A stretch of 64,000 nucleotides of DNA from Mycolicibacterium madagascariense (GTDB lineage: Bacteria; Actinomycetota; Actinomycetes; Mycobacteriales; Mycobacteriaceae): NCBI RefSeq assembly GCF_010729665.1, contig NZ_AP022610.1, forward strand, positions 4,960,001 through 5,024,000, given 5' to 3'. This document shows, piece by piece, positions 45,298 through 53,822 of this stretch. A program made the translations under genes and the position numbers. The notes under the pieces were generated by a model. The model was given only the letters and a program-made list of their open reading frames with translations, did no database searches and was not told the origin of the DNA. The first letter of the stretch is position 1, and each line of letters starts with the position of its first letter.

Positions 45298-46656
45298 GTG
45301 GCACAGCACAACACCGCGCTCACCGAGATCGGTCAGCGCCTCGACCACCTGCCCGTCGGACCGATGCACCGCAGGGTGGTCGTCGCGATCGGGCTGGGCC
45401 TGTTCTTCGAGATCTACGAGATCTTTCTGTCCAGCACCATCAGCACCACCCTCAAGACGCAGTACGACCTCGACGGCACCACGTTGAAACTGCTGCTGGC
45501 GTCGACCTTCGTCGGCATGTTCATCGGGTCGGCCGCACTCGGCGGGCTCGCCGACCGCATCGGCAGGCGGCGGGCCTTCCTGTTCAACCTCGTCTGGTTC
45601 TCGACGTGGTCGCTGATCGGCGCCTTCTCCCCCGCGCCATGGTTTCTGGTCGCCACCAGGTTCCTCGCCGGCATCGGTGTCGGCGCGGAGTATCCGGTCG
45701 CCGACGCCTACCTGTCCGACGTGCTGCCCAAGACGGACCGCGGACGCTTGGCGGCGTGGGCCTACACGTGGTCGTTCGTGGCCGTGCCCGCGCTCGGGTT
45801 CCTGTCGCTGGCGCTGACCAAGCGCAGCCTCCTCGGCATCCCGGGGTGGCGGCTGCTCCTGGTGCTCGGAGCCGTCGGCGCCGTGCTGGTGATGCTGATG
45901 CGCCGAGGGTTGCCGGAATCACCGCGCTGGCTGGCCAGTGTCGGACGCGACGCCGACGCCAGGGCCGCGCTCGCGCAGTTCGAGACCGGCGCGCCACCCG
46001 CACCCGCCGCACCTGACGAGCCCGCACCCGCACCCGCAGTAGCCACCAATCCCATTGCACGACTGCGCATTTCGCCGTATCCCGAACGCCTCGGCATGCT
46101 GGGCGTCTTCCACGTCTGCCAGGCGTTCGGCTACTACGGGTTCGGCACGCTCGCGGCGCTGGTGCTCGTCAGCCGCGGGTACGACGTCACCTCGTCGCTG
46201 CTCTACACGGCGCTGTCGTTCCTGGGCTACCCGGTCGGATCGGCACTGTCGGTGCCGCTCTTCAAGCGAGTCGAGCGCAAGTACCTGGTGCTGGCGACGA
46301 TCGCCGCCCTGGCGGCCTTCGGCCTCCTGTTCGCGACGGTTCCCAGCCCGGCCCTGATCGTCCTGTTCGGCTTCCTCACCACCGCGACGAGCAACGTCTT
46401 CTCCAACGTCTACCACGTCTATCAGGCCGAGATCTTCCCCACCGACGTGCGGGCGACCGCTGTCGGCTGGACCTACTCGCTGTCCCGATTGTCCAGTGCA
46501 GCATTGCCGTTCGTTCTCATCCCGGTGCTCGACGACTATGGTGCCGGCGCGATGTTCACCGTCGTCCTCGTCGCACTCGGCATCGCCGCGGGGGTCGTCG
46601 CGTGGGTCGGCCCGCGGACCTCACGGCGCAACCTGGAGGAGATCAACCCGGTCTAG
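45298..46656 (+). CDS. MFS transporter, sugar-porter/organic-acid type
   Basis: 452 residues from the GTG at 45298, chosen because upstream in-frame sequence lies in the hairpin. Twelve hydrophobic segments are visible. MFS signatures are LGGLADRIGRRRAFLFNLVW between helices 2 and 3, a central acidic-Pro-Ala linker (about 225-255), and YHVYQAEIFPTDVRATAVGW with SRLSSAALPF in the second half. Residues in EIYEIFLSSTIST resemble the organic-acid/aromatic-acid branch. It probably moves a small polar compound by proton symport or export. It sits between echA19 and cyp142, its stop overlapping the cyp142 end by four bases. I recall no such gene at this place in M. tuberculosis. Confidence 0.85.
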   Translation: MAQHNTALTEIGQRLDHLPVGPMHRRVVVAIGLGLFFEIYEIFLSSTISTTLKTQYDLDGTTLKLLLASTFVGMFIGSAALGGLADRIGRRRAFLFNLVWFSTWSLIGAFSPAPWFLVATRFLAGIGVGAEYPVADAYLSDVLPKTDRGRLAAWAYTWSFVAVPALGFLSLALTKRSLLGIPGWRLLLVLGAVGAVLVMLMRRGLPESPRWLASVGRDADARAALAQFETGAPPAPAAPDEPAPAPAVATNPIARLRISPYPERLGMLGVFHVCQAFGYYGFGTLAALVLVSRGYDVTSSLLYTALSFLGYPVGSALSVPLFKRVERKYLVLATIAALAAFGLLFATVPSPALIVLFGFLTTATSNVFSNVYHVYQAEIFPTDVRATAVGWTYSLSRLSSAALPFVLIPVLDDYGAGAMFTVVLVALGIAAGVVAWVGPRTSRRNLEEINPV

Positions 46657-47876
46657 TCGAGCACCCGCGCCGTCGGCGTGAACACCACCGGCATGGCCTC
46701 GGGACCGCTGACGAAGTTGGCCGGCCGCAGCGGGACCCGGGCGTTGTCGGCCAGCCGCAGATCGGGGAGGCGCTCCAACACGCGCCTGGTCATCATCGAC
46801 AGCTCGAGGCGGGCCAGCTGGTTGCCGAGGCAGAAGTGCGCGCCGAAGCCGAACGCCATGTGTCCATTCGGATTTCGGTCGATGCGGAAATTCTCGGGGT
46901 CGCCGAACACGGCTTCGTCGAAGTTGGCCGACTCGAACATCAGCATGAGCTTCTCGCCCTCGCGCAGCTCGGTGCCGTGGAACGTGGTGTCCGCGGTGAG
47001 CGTGCGGCACATGTTCTTCACCGGCGAGGTCCACCGCAGCATCTCCTCGATCGCGCCGGGCAGCAGGTCGGCGTTGGCCACCAGTGCATCCCACTGATCC
47101 CGGTGTCGCAGCAGCTGTTCGGTGCCACCGGAGAGCGTGTGCCGCGTGGTCTCGTCACCACCGATGAGGATGAGCAGCGTCTCCATGACGATCTCGTCGT
47201 CGGACATCCGCTGGCCCTCGACCTCGGCGTTGACGAGGATCGAGAACAGGTCCTCGGTAGGCTCGGACCGACGCTTGGCGATGATGTCCATCGTGAAGGC
47301 GGTGTATCCCGCGAACGCCGCCATCATGGCCTGCGCCGACGTCTCGTCGATGTGCGAGCTCAGCCCGGTGACCAGATCGTCGGACCACTCCAGCAGCATG
47401 CCGCGCTCCTCGGGCAGCACGCCGAGCATGTCGCCGATGACCGCCATGGGCAGCGGGGCGGCGATGTCGCGGACGAAGTCGCACTCCCCGCGTTCGCACA
47501 CCGAATCGATCAGCGTGTCGCACAGCGTGGCGATCGACGGCACCTTGTCCATCACGCGCTTGCGGGTGAAGCCGGAGTTGACGAGCTTGCGCCGCACGAC
47601 GTGCGCGGGATCGTCCATGTCGATCATGTAGGGCATGCCCGGCGTCTCGGGCCTGATGCCGCCGGTGCTGGAGAACAGCTCGGGATTGCGCTCGGCGTCG
47701 AGCACCGCCTGATGGCTTGCGGCGGCGGCCAACCCGTTGCGGTCGCGAAACACCGGTTGGTGCAGGCGCATCCAGCGATAGGCCGCGCGGGCGTTCCCGT
47801 CGGCGTAGAACGTGCCGTCGGTCAGGTCCACGTCGGGCTTCGTCGCCGAATCTTGCTCCGGCAGAACGGTTCTCAT
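46653..47876 (-). CDS. cyp142: Cytochrome P450 CYP142, sterol C26/C27 oxidase
   Basis: 407 residues. The I-helix is LLILIGGDETTRHTLSGGTE, the ExxR is EEMLRW, and the haem loop is FGFGAHFCLGNQLARLELS. The whole protein follows M. tuberculosis CYP142, including FVRDIAAPLPMAVIGDMLGV. It hydroxylates the terminal side-chain carbon of cholesterol or cholestenone and carries on to the acid, the substrate of FadD19. It overlaps the upstream decarboxylase-like gene by four bases and is read from the KstR box at 48600. Redox partner is probably FdxD. Confidence 0.96.
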   Translation of the reverse strand: MRTVLPEQDSATKPDVDLTDGTFYADGNARAAYRWMRLHQPVFRDRNGLAAAASHQAVLDAERNPELFSSTGGIRPETPGMPYMIDMDDPAHVVRRKLVNSGFTRKRVMDKVPSIATLCDTLIDSVCERGECDFVRDIAAPLPMAVIGDMLGVLPEERGMLLEWSDDLVTGLSSHIDETSAQAMMAAFAGYTAFTMDIIAKRRSEPTEDLFSILVNAEVEGQRMSDDEIVMETLLILIGGDETTRHTLSGGTEQLLRHRDQWDALVANADLLPGAIEEMLRWTSPVKNMCRTLTADTTFHGTELREGEKLMLMFESANFDEAVFGDPENFRIDRNPNGHMAFGFGAHFCLGNQLARLELSMMTRRVLERLPDLRLADNARVPLRPANFVSGPEAMPVVFTPTARVLD

Positions 47877-48589
47877 GCGATCTCCTTGGCGTCGCCGAAC
47901 GTCATCTCCACGTTGTCGGCAGAACTCGACAACATCGCGCGCTTGGGGAAGCCTAGCGACGCGAGCTCCCTCGCGTAGGGATGTTCGCCAAGCCGGACGC
48001 GCACGCCGCCGGGTCGGTAGCGGACGCCGAAAAGGCGCATCTCCCCGGCGGTTTCGCGGGTCACGCCGTCCAGATGCGAATAGGTCGGATGGACCTGCGT
48101 CTTGCCGGTGAAGGCTGACGGCACCGGAAGTCCCGGACGGAAGTCCATCCCGACGGCGAACTGGCCGTCGATGCCGACGTCGAAGCTGAACCGCCTTCCA
48201 TCGCGAACAGCGAAGTCCGCCAACACCTTCGGATATCCCCAGATCGACCGACCCGCCGCCATGGTGAACTCCCCGTCGACGGGGAGGTGGTGGATGAAGG
48301 CGCCCGCCGACTGCAGTGCCTTCAGACCGGTCGCGTCGGATCCCGGCGGGTTGACCATGACGTTGGTGCCGTACTCGAGATAGCGGCCGAGGTCGCCGTC
48401 GACGTACTCCATCAGCATCAGCACGACGATCGCCTTGGTCGGCCGGTAGCGGCAGACCCGCAGTCCGCTGTAGTCGACGAGGCGCTGGGCGGCGTCGGCA
48501 TCGACGGAGAACATCGCCATGTGCTGAGTCGCCGCGCGCACCCGCACGGGCATCGTGACGACGCTGCCTGCGATCGTGTGCTCGGTCAC
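47873..48589 (-). CDS. Acetoacetate-decarboxylase-fold protein (Rv3519-like)
   Basis: 238 residues from a GTG. It has the layout of the acetoacetate decarboxylase superfamily: VPVEYV-type strands here as VVLMLMEYVDGDLGRYLEYG, VHHLPV-like FIHHLPVDGEFTMAAGRSIW, and GYPKVLADFAV, a motif conserved in that family. The Schiff-base lysine of true decarboxylases cannot be assigned with confidence, although GYPKVL offers one. TAGATT (48596-48601, minus strand) lies six bases before the GTG and touches a perfect KstR palindrome, so transcription is probably leaderless and KstR-repressed. It forms an operon with cyp142. Its step in sterol degradation is unknown. Confidence 0.85.
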   Translation of the reverse strand: MTEHTIAGSVVTMPVRVRAATQHMAMFSVDADAAQRLVDYSGLRVCRYRPTKAIVVLMLMEYVDGDLGRYLEYGTNVMVNPPGSDATGLKALQSAGAFIHHLPVDGEFTMAAGRSIWGYPKVLADFAVRDGRRFSFDVGIDGQFAVGMDFRPGLPVPSAFTGKTQVHPTYSHLDGVTRETAGEMRLFGVRYRPGGVRVRLGEHPYARELASLGFPKRAMLSSSADNVEMTFGDAKEIA

Positions 48590-48599
48590 ACGCTGAATC

Positions 48600-48613
48600 T
48601 AGAACGTGTTCTA
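48600..48613. promoter_or_regulatory. Perfect KstR palindrome (TAGAACGTGTTCTA)
   Basis: Full match on both arms. It overlaps the -10 element of the minus-strand gene at 47873-48589 by two bases, so bound KstR would block RNA polymerase directly. Confidence 0.9.
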
Positions 48614-48642
48614 GACAAGTTGCAACAAGTGTCTACTTCGAT

Positions 48643-48709
48643 CCCCGCGAACAGACGCAAAAGGCCCTCGAGAGGGCCATTTCAGGGCCGTTTGCGTCTG
48701 CTCGCGGGG
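48643..48709. terminator. Hairpin with GCGAGCAGACGCAAA arms, copy 2
   Basis: Arms of 19 bases (48643-48661 and 48691-48709) pair with one mismatch; the loop holds a second hairpin GGCCCTC-GA-GAGGGCC (48663-48678). It lies just after the stop of the minus-strand F420-type gene (48718), a fitting place for its terminator. It shares arm sequence with the hairpin at 45191. Confidence 0.6.
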
Positions 48710-48717
48710 ACGAGCAG

Positions 48718-49749
48718 CTACACCAGGGCGGCGAGGTCGCGGATCTGCTCCGGCGACCGGGCGCCGATCACCATCATCGTGACGCCCGAGGCCTCCCACG
48801 CCTTGATCTGCTCGCGGACGTAGTCGAGGTTGCCGACGATCGCCGAGTCGTCGACGAGCTCGTCGGGGATGACCTTGGCCGCCTCGTCCTTGCGGTTGCT
48901 ACGGAACAGCGCGGTGACCTCGTCGACGACGTCGGAGTACCCCATCCTGCGATACACGTCGGCGTGGAAGTTGGTGTCCTCGGCCCCCATTCCGCCCATG
49001 TACAGCGCGAGATGCGGCTTCATCAACTCCATCACGCCGGGCCGGTCGTCGGTCACCACGACCTGGGCCGTCGCGCAGATCTCGAAGGTCTCCCGCGTCC
49101 GGCGCGCACCCGGCCTGGCGAAGCCCTCGTCGAGCCACTCGTTGTACATGTCGGCGATGCGCGGCGAGTAGAAGATCGGCAGCCAGCCGTCGCAGATCTC
49201 GGCCGCCAGCGCGACGTTCTTCGGGCCTTCGGCGCCCAGCATCACGGGGATGTCGGCGCGCAGCGGGTGGGTGATGGGCTTGAGGTTCTTGCCGAGACCG
49301 GTGGTGCGCTCGCCGGTCAGCGGCAGCGGATAGTGCGGTCCGTCGCTGTGCACCGGCGCCTCGCGCGCCCACACCTGGCGCAGGATGTCGACGTATTCGC
49401 GGGTGCGCGCCAACGGCTTCGGGAACTTCGCGCCGTACCACCCCTCGACGACCTGTGGCCCCGAGACGCCGAGGCCGAGGATGTGTCGCCCGCCGGAAAG
49501 GTGGTCGAGCGTCAGCGCGGCCATCGCGCACGCCGTGGGGGTCCGCGCCGACAGCTGGATGACCGACGTGCCGAGCCGCAGCCGGGTGGTCTCGCGGCCC
49601 CACCAGGCGAGCGGGGTGTAGGCGTCCGAACCCCATGCCTCCGCCGTGAAGACGGTGTCGAAACCGGCCGCCTCGGCTTCGGCGACGAGTTCGGCGTGGT
49701 TGGTGGGCGCCTGCGCGCCCCAGTATCCAAGCTGCAAGCCAAGCTTCAT
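48718..49749 (-). CDS. F420-dependent LLM-class oxidoreductase (Rv3520c-like)
   Basis: 343 residues. The luciferase-like monooxygenase barrel shows KLGLQLGYWGAQAPTNHAEL, FDTVFTAEAWGSDAYTPLAW, SGGRHILGLGVSGPQVVEGW and ALAAEICDGWLPIFYSPR, the pattern of mycobacterial F420-dependent enzymes. The cofactor F420H2 would let it reduce or dehydrogenate a steroid intermediate; the reaction is not known. It starts 32 bases from a KstR box (49782) shared with the divergent DUF35 gene, which puts it in the sterol regulon. Confidence 0.88.
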   Translation of the reverse strand: MKLGLQLGYWGAQAPTNHAELVAEAEAAGFDTVFTAEAWGSDAYTPLAWWGRETTRLRLGTSVIQLSARTPTACAMAALTLDHLSGGRHILGLGVSGPQVVEGWYGAKFPKPLARTREYVDILRQVWAREAPVHSDGPHYPLPLTGERTTGLGKNLKPITHPLRADIPVMLGAEGPKNVALAAEICDGWLPIFYSPRIADMYNEWLDEGFARPGARRTRETFEICATAQVVVTDDRPGVMELMKPHLALYMGGMGAEDTNFHADVYRRMGYSDVVDEVTALFRSNRKDEAAKVIPDELVDDSAIVGNLDYVREQIKAWEASGVTMMVIGARSPEQIRDLAALV

Positions 49750-49781
49750 GTGGACGCCTTCCCGGATCTTGCCACGATAGT

Positions 49782-49795
49782 TAGAACCTGTTCTA
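49782..49795. promoter_or_regulatory. KstR operator candidate (TAGAACCTGTTCTA)
   Basis: Perfect arms with a CT centre. It lies between divergent genes starting at 49749 and 49805, only nine bases before the latter GTG, so it covers both promoters. Confidence 0.87.
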
Positions 49796-49804
49796 CTCGA
49801 TGCC

Positions 49805-50809
49805 GTGACCGCCAGCCAAAGTAGCCCGGCCCATGTCCGACCACATACGGAAGACCACGAGCCGCCACTTTCAGCTCCGCTGAAGCTGTCATTCGACTAC
49901 ACCCGTTCGGTCGGACCGGTGCTCAGCCGGTTCTTCACCGAACTGCGCGGACGGCACGTCGTCGGCGTCCGCGGATCGGATGGCAGAGTGCACGTTCCGC
50001 CTGCCGAGTTCGACCCCGTGGACTACGCGCCGCTGAGCGAGATCGTACCGGTGGCCAGCGTGGGAACGGTCGTTTCGTGGAGCTGGCAGCCGGCGCCGCT
50101 GGCCGGCCAACCGCTCGACCGCCCGTTCGCATGGGCGCTCGTCAAGCTCGACGGCGCCGACACCGCACTGCTGCACGCGGTCGACGCCGGCTCCCCCGAC
50201 GCGATCAGCACCGGGGCCCGGGTGCACGTGCACTGGGTCGACGAGCCGGTCGGCGCGATCACCGACATCGCCTACTTCGCACTCGGCGACACGGCGGAGG
50301 ACGTGCCCGAGGTGGCAGACGACCGCGACCCGGTGACCATGCTCGTCGTCCCCACCGAGCTCGAAATCCAGCACACCGCCTCCCATCCCGAGAGCACGTT
50401 CCTGCGCGCGCTGGAGGAGGGCAGGCTCGTCGGCGCCAGGACGGGCGCGGGCGGAAAGGTGTACTTCCCTGCGCGCGAAGCGGATCCGGCCACCGGCCAA
50501 CAGCTCGACGAGTTCGTCGAGCTGCCGGACAAGGGTACGGTGACGACGTTCGCCATCATCAACATCCCGTTCGCCGGGCAGCGCATCAAGCCGCCCTACG
50601 TGGCGGCCTACGTCCTGCTCGACGGCGCCGACATCCCCTTCCTGCACCTCGTCACCGAGATCGACGCGGCCGACGTCCGGATGGGCATGCGCGTCGAGGC
50701 GGTGTGGAAGCCCCGCGAGGAGTGGGGGCTCGGCATCGACAACATCGACTACTTCCGGCCGACGGGTGAGCCCGACGCCGATTACGACACGTACAAGCAC
50801 CACCAGTGA
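49805..50809 (+). CDS. Tandem DUF35 OB-fold protein without zinc ribbon (Rv3521-like)
   Basis: 334 residues from a GTG. Two halves repeat the same plan: LRGRHVVGVRGSDGRVHVPP with GTVVSWSWQPAPLAGQPL, and LEEGRLVGARTGAGGKVYFP with GTVTTFAIINIPFAGQRIKP, each followed by an ALLHAVDAG/IPFLHLVTEI strand. These are two DUF35 OB-fold modules. There is no cysteine in the whole protein, so the zinc ribbon normal in DUF35 proteins is absent. DUF35 proteins such as ChsH2 partner thiolase-like aldolases; the next two genes encode such proteins. It is controlled with them by the KstR box at 49782. Confidence 0.88.
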   Translation: MTASQSSPAHVRPHTEDHEPPLSAPLKLSFDYTRSVGPVLSRFFTELRGRHVVGVRGSDGRVHVPPAEFDPVDYAPLSEIVPVASVGTVVSWSWQPAPLAGQPLDRPFAWALVKLDGADTALLHAVDAGSPDAISTGARVHVHWVDEPVGAITDIAYFALGDTAEDVPEVADDRDPVTMLVVPTELEIQHTASHPESTFLRALEEGRLVGARTGAGGKVYFPAREADPATGQQLDEFVELPDKGTVTTFAIINIPFAGQRIKPPYVAAYVLLDGADIPFLHLVTEIDAADVRMGMRVEAVWKPREEWGLGIDNIDYFRPTGEPDADYDTYKHHQ

Positions 50810-50858
50810 GGGGTCGCTCTACCAATGATTGACAGCGAGAAGCGGAGCGGGATCGCGC

Positions 50859-51914
50859 ATGACTGAAGTAGCCGTCGTCGGCTTCGCCCACGCCCCGCAC
50901 GTGCGCCGCACCGAGGGGACCACCAACGGCGTCGAGATGCTGATGCCGTGTTTCGCCGAGTTATACGCCGACCTCGGCATCGAACAGACCGACATCGGGT
51001 TCTGGTGCTCCGGATCGTCGGATTACCTTGCCGGACGGGCCTTTTCGTTCCTGTCGGCCATCGATTCGATCGGTGCGGTGCCGCCCATCAACGAGTCGCA
51101 CGTGGAGATGGACGCCGCGTGGGCGCTGTATGAGGCCTACATCAAGATCCTGACGGGTTCGGTCGACACGGCGCTGGTCTACGGCTTCGGCAAGTCGTCG
51201 GCGGGCATACTGCGCCGGGTGCTGGCCCTGCAGACCGACCCATACACCGTCGCGCCGCTGGTGCCCGACGCCGTGTCGACGGCCGGGCTGCAGGCGCGCC
51301 TCGGTCTGGACGCCGGGACGTGGACCGCCGAGCAGATGGCTCAGGTCGCGCTCGACGCCATGGCGGCCGGCGGCCGGACCGACTCCCTCGAACTCGCGGA
51401 CTCCGTCGACGAGCTGCTCGACCGGCCGTACTTCGCGGATCCGTTGCGCCGCCACGACATCGCGCCGATCACCGACGGCGCGTCGGCGATCGTGCTGGCC
51501 TCCGGTGACCGGGCCAGGGAACTGCGCGAGCGTCCGGCGTGGATCACCGGCATCGAACACCGCATCGAGACCCCGGTGCTCGGCGCCCGCGACCTCACCA
51601 CGTCGCCGTCGACGGCGGCGTCAGCGAAGGCGGCCCTCGGCGGGGATGCCGGGTCGATCGACGTGGCCGAGATCTATGCCCCGTTCACCCATCAGCACCT
51701 CATCCTCACCGAGGCGATCGGGCTGAACAGCGACACGAAGGTCAATCCGTCCGGTGGCGCGCTGTCGGCCAACCCGATGTTCTCGACGGGACTGGAGCGC
51801 ATCGGCTTCGCGGCCAGGCACGTCTTCGACGGCTCCGCCTCGCGGGTGCTGGCGCACGCGACGAGTGGTGCTGCGCTGCAACAAAATCTGGTCGCGGTCA
51901 TGGAGGGCAGGTAA
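50859..51914 (+). CDS. ltp4: Thiolase-like lipid-transfer protein Ltp4
   Basis: 351 residues from the ATG at 50859. The SCP-x-type thiolase fold is recognisable (EVAVVGFAHAPHVRR, DIAPITDGASAIVLAS, AEIYAPFTHQHLILTEAIGL and VNPSGGALSANPMFSTGLER). The nucleophile cysteine loop of true thiolases is replaced by SHVEMDAAWA, so Claisen thiolysis is unlikely. In rhodococci ltp3 and ltp4 are needed for C24-branched sterol side chains. It probably forms a heteromer with Ltp3 and the DUF35 protein and cleaves a carbon-carbon bond as an aldolase. It overlaps ltp3 by one base. Confidence 0.9.
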   Translation: MTEVAVVGFAHAPHVRRTEGTTNGVEMLMPCFAELYADLGIEQTDIGFWCSGSSDYLAGRAFSFLSAIDSIGAVPPINESHVEMDAAWALYEAYIKILTGSVDTALVYGFGKSSAGILRRVLALQTDPYTVAPLVPDAVSTAGLQARLGLDAGTWTAEQMAQVALDAMAAGGRTDSLELADSVDELLDRPYFADPLRRHDIAPITDGASAIVLASGDRARELRERPAWITGIEHRIETPVLGARDLTTSPSTAASAKAALGGDAGSIDVAEIYAPFTHQHLILTEAIGLNSDTKVNPSGGALSANPMFSTGLERIGFAARHVFDGSASRVLAHATSGAALQQNLVAVMEGR

Positions 51915-53089
51915 TGGCTGGACAGCTCGCCGCGGTGCTGGGCACCGGGCAGACGAAGTACGTCGCCAAGCGCAAGGACGTCTCGATGAACGGCCTCGTC
52001 CGCGAGGCCATCGACAAGGCGCTGGCGGATTCTGACTCGACGTTCGACGACATCGACGCCGTGGTCGTCGGCAAGGCGCCCGACTTCTTCGAGGGCGTCA
52101 TGATGCCGGAGCTGTTCATGGCCGACGCGGTCGGAGCGACGGGCAAGCCGCTGATCCGGGTGCACACCGCGGGATCGGTCGGCGGGTCGACGGCTGTCGT
52201 CGCGGCGAGCCTGGTGCAGTCGGGCAAGTACGAGCGCGTCCTGACGATGGCGTGGGAGAAGCAGTCGGAGTCGAATGCCATGTGGGCGTTGAGCATTCCG
52301 GTGCCGTTCACAAAGCCGGTCGGCGCGGGGGCGGGTGGCTACTTCGCGCCGCACGTGCGGTCCTACATCCGGCGCTCGGGCGCCCCGACGCACATCGGCG
52401 CGATGGTGGCGGTCAAGGATCGTCTCAACGGCGCCAAGAACCCGCTGGCGCACCTGCAGCAACCCGACATCACGCTGGAGAAGGTCATGGCGTCGCAGAT
52501 GCTGTGGGACCCGATCCGGTTCGACGAGACCTGCCCGTCGTCGGACGGCGCGTGTGCGCTGGTGATCGGCAACGAGCGGATCGCCGACGCACGGGTCTCC
52601 GACGGCCATCCCGTCGCGTGGGTGCACGCCACCGCCCTGCGCACCGAACCGCTGGCCTACTCCGGCCGCGATCAGGTCAATCCGCAAGCCGGTCGCGACG
52701 CCGCGGCCGCACTGTGGCGCGACGCCGGCATCACCTCGCCCATCGACGAGATCGACGTCGGTGAGGTGTACGTCCCGTTCTCGTGGTTCGAGCCGATGTG
52801 GCTGGAGAACCTCGGCTTCGCCGCCGAGGGCGAGGGGTGGAAGCTCACCGAGGCCGGCGAGACCGCCATCGGTGGCCGCATCCCGTTCAATCCCTCCGGG
52901 GGCGTGCTGTCGAGCAATCCGATCGGCGCCTCGGGCATGATCCGGTTCGCCGAATCCGCGATCCAGGTGATGGGCAAGGCGGGCGAGCACCAGGTGCCCG
53001 GCGCCCGCAAGGCTCTCGGGCACGCCTACGGCGGCGGTTCGCAGTACTACTCGATGTGGGTGGTGGGGGCCGACAAACCCACCGCGTGA
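51914..53089 (+). CDS. ltp3: Thiolase-like lipid-transfer protein Ltp3
   Basis: 391 residues; the ATG overlaps the ltp4 stop (TAATG). Thiolase-fold motifs include LAAVLGTGQTKYVAKRKDVS, the central RVHTAGSVGGSTAVVAASLV where thiolases have the active Cys but this protein has Ser or Gly, DETCPSSDGACALVIGNERI, VGEVYVPFSWFEPMWLENLG with a conserved Tyr, and GHAYGGGSQYY. Loss of the nucleophile and presence of the Tyr resemble the steroid aldolase Ltp2. With Ltp4 and the DUF35 protein it probably cleaves a sterol side-chain CoA ester. Confidence 0.9.
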   Translation: MAGQLAAVLGTGQTKYVAKRKDVSMNGLVREAIDKALADSDSTFDDIDAVVVGKAPDFFEGVMMPELFMADAVGATGKPLIRVHTAGSVGGSTAVVAASLVQSGKYERVLTMAWEKQSESNAMWALSIPVPFTKPVGAGAGGYFAPHVRSYIRRSGAPTHIGAMVAVKDRLNGAKNPLAHLQQPDITLEKVMASQMLWDPIRFDETCPSSDGACALVIGNERIADARVSDGHPVAWVHATALRTEPLAYSGRDQVNPQAGRDAAAALWRDAGITSPIDEIDVGEVYVPFSWFEPMWLENLGFAAEGEGWKLTEAGETAIGGRIPFNPSGGVLSSNPIGASGMIRFAESAIQVMGKAGEHQVPGARKALGHAYGGGSQYYSMWVVGADKPTA

Positions 53090-53128
53090 TTACCTCGCCA
53101 TGAACCGGGCGGCGTAGCGTCGAGGCAC

Positions 53129-53818
53129 ATGTCGTGCCAAACCCGTTACCGCTACCGCCCTTTCACCAGGTCGTCACTGCGGTCACCGTTGCCTCGATAC
53201 CTGTTCGCCGCCGTGAGCGCGCTGCTCGCGATTGCTCTCGGCGGATGCGCGCCGCCCGGCGGGGGCACCACCGCCAGCACCTCGCACAGCGCCGCGCCGA
53301 CGTTGCCGACGATCCCCTTCACCTCCACGACCACCTCCACGACCGCGGCGCCGCAGCCGGTCGACTACCGCCGTCTCCTGCTCAGCGCCGCCGACCTGAC
53401 CGATGCCGAGGACACGTTCACCGAGCAGTCGAGCAACGCGAATCCCAATGGCTCGCCGGGCGCCAGTGCGTTCTTCGTCAACGCCAAGGACAGCCGGGCC
53501 ATCGTCGACACCTTCCTGGTCTACCCGGACGCGGCCACGGCGGCGGCGACGCTGACGCAGGCCGCCGGCACGCTGCCCACCCTGGTGAAGGGCGGCACGC
53601 CCAAGCCGCTGCCGGTGGGGACCGACGGGGTCATCGTCTCGGGCGCCCACCCGACCGAGGACAAGGCCGTCACCCTGATCTTCTTCGCCGAGGGCAAGGC
53701 CCTGGTCCGACTGGAGTTCCAGAGTGCGACCGGCGACCCCACGAAGGAGGGCCGCGCCACGGCGGTGGCCAAGATGCAGGACATCGCGCTGCGCGCCGGG
53801 CTCGCCGGCCCCGAGTAG
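53129..53818 (+). CDS. Probable lipoprotein of unknown function
   Basis: 229 residues. A basic start and hydrophobic stretch lead to a lipobox ALGGC (FAAVSALLAIALGGCAPPG), then a Ser/Thr linker (TTTSTTAAPQP) and a globular part with YRRLLLSAADLTDAEDTFTE, VDTFLVYPDAATAAATLTQA and VTLIFFAEGKALVRLEFQSA. This layout resembles mycobacterial lipoproteins with a PknH-sensor-like or LpqN-like fold, but I cannot fix the family. It follows ltp3 by 39 bases and converges on the carbonic anhydrase gene. A role in sterol uptake is possible by place only. Confidence 0.75.
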   Translation: MSCQTRYRYRPFTRSSLRSPLPRYLFAAVSALLAIALGGCAPPGGGTTASTSHSAAPTLPTIPFTSTTTSTTAAPQPVDYRRLLLSAADLTDAEDTFTEQSSNANPNGSPGASAFFVNAKDSRAIVDTFLVYPDAATAAATLTQAAGTLPTLVKGGTPKPLPVGTDGVIVSGAHPTEDKAVTLIFFAEGKALVRLEFQSATGDPTKEGRATAVAKMQDIALRAGLAGPE

Positions 53819-53822
53819 CGGC

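Noticed and set aside
42642..45323. An 893-residue minus-strand frame covering fadD19 and continuing through echA19
   Set aside because: The part beyond 44294 is antisense to echA19, Arg/Gly/Asp-rich and shows no domain; FadD19 starts at the GTG at 44294.
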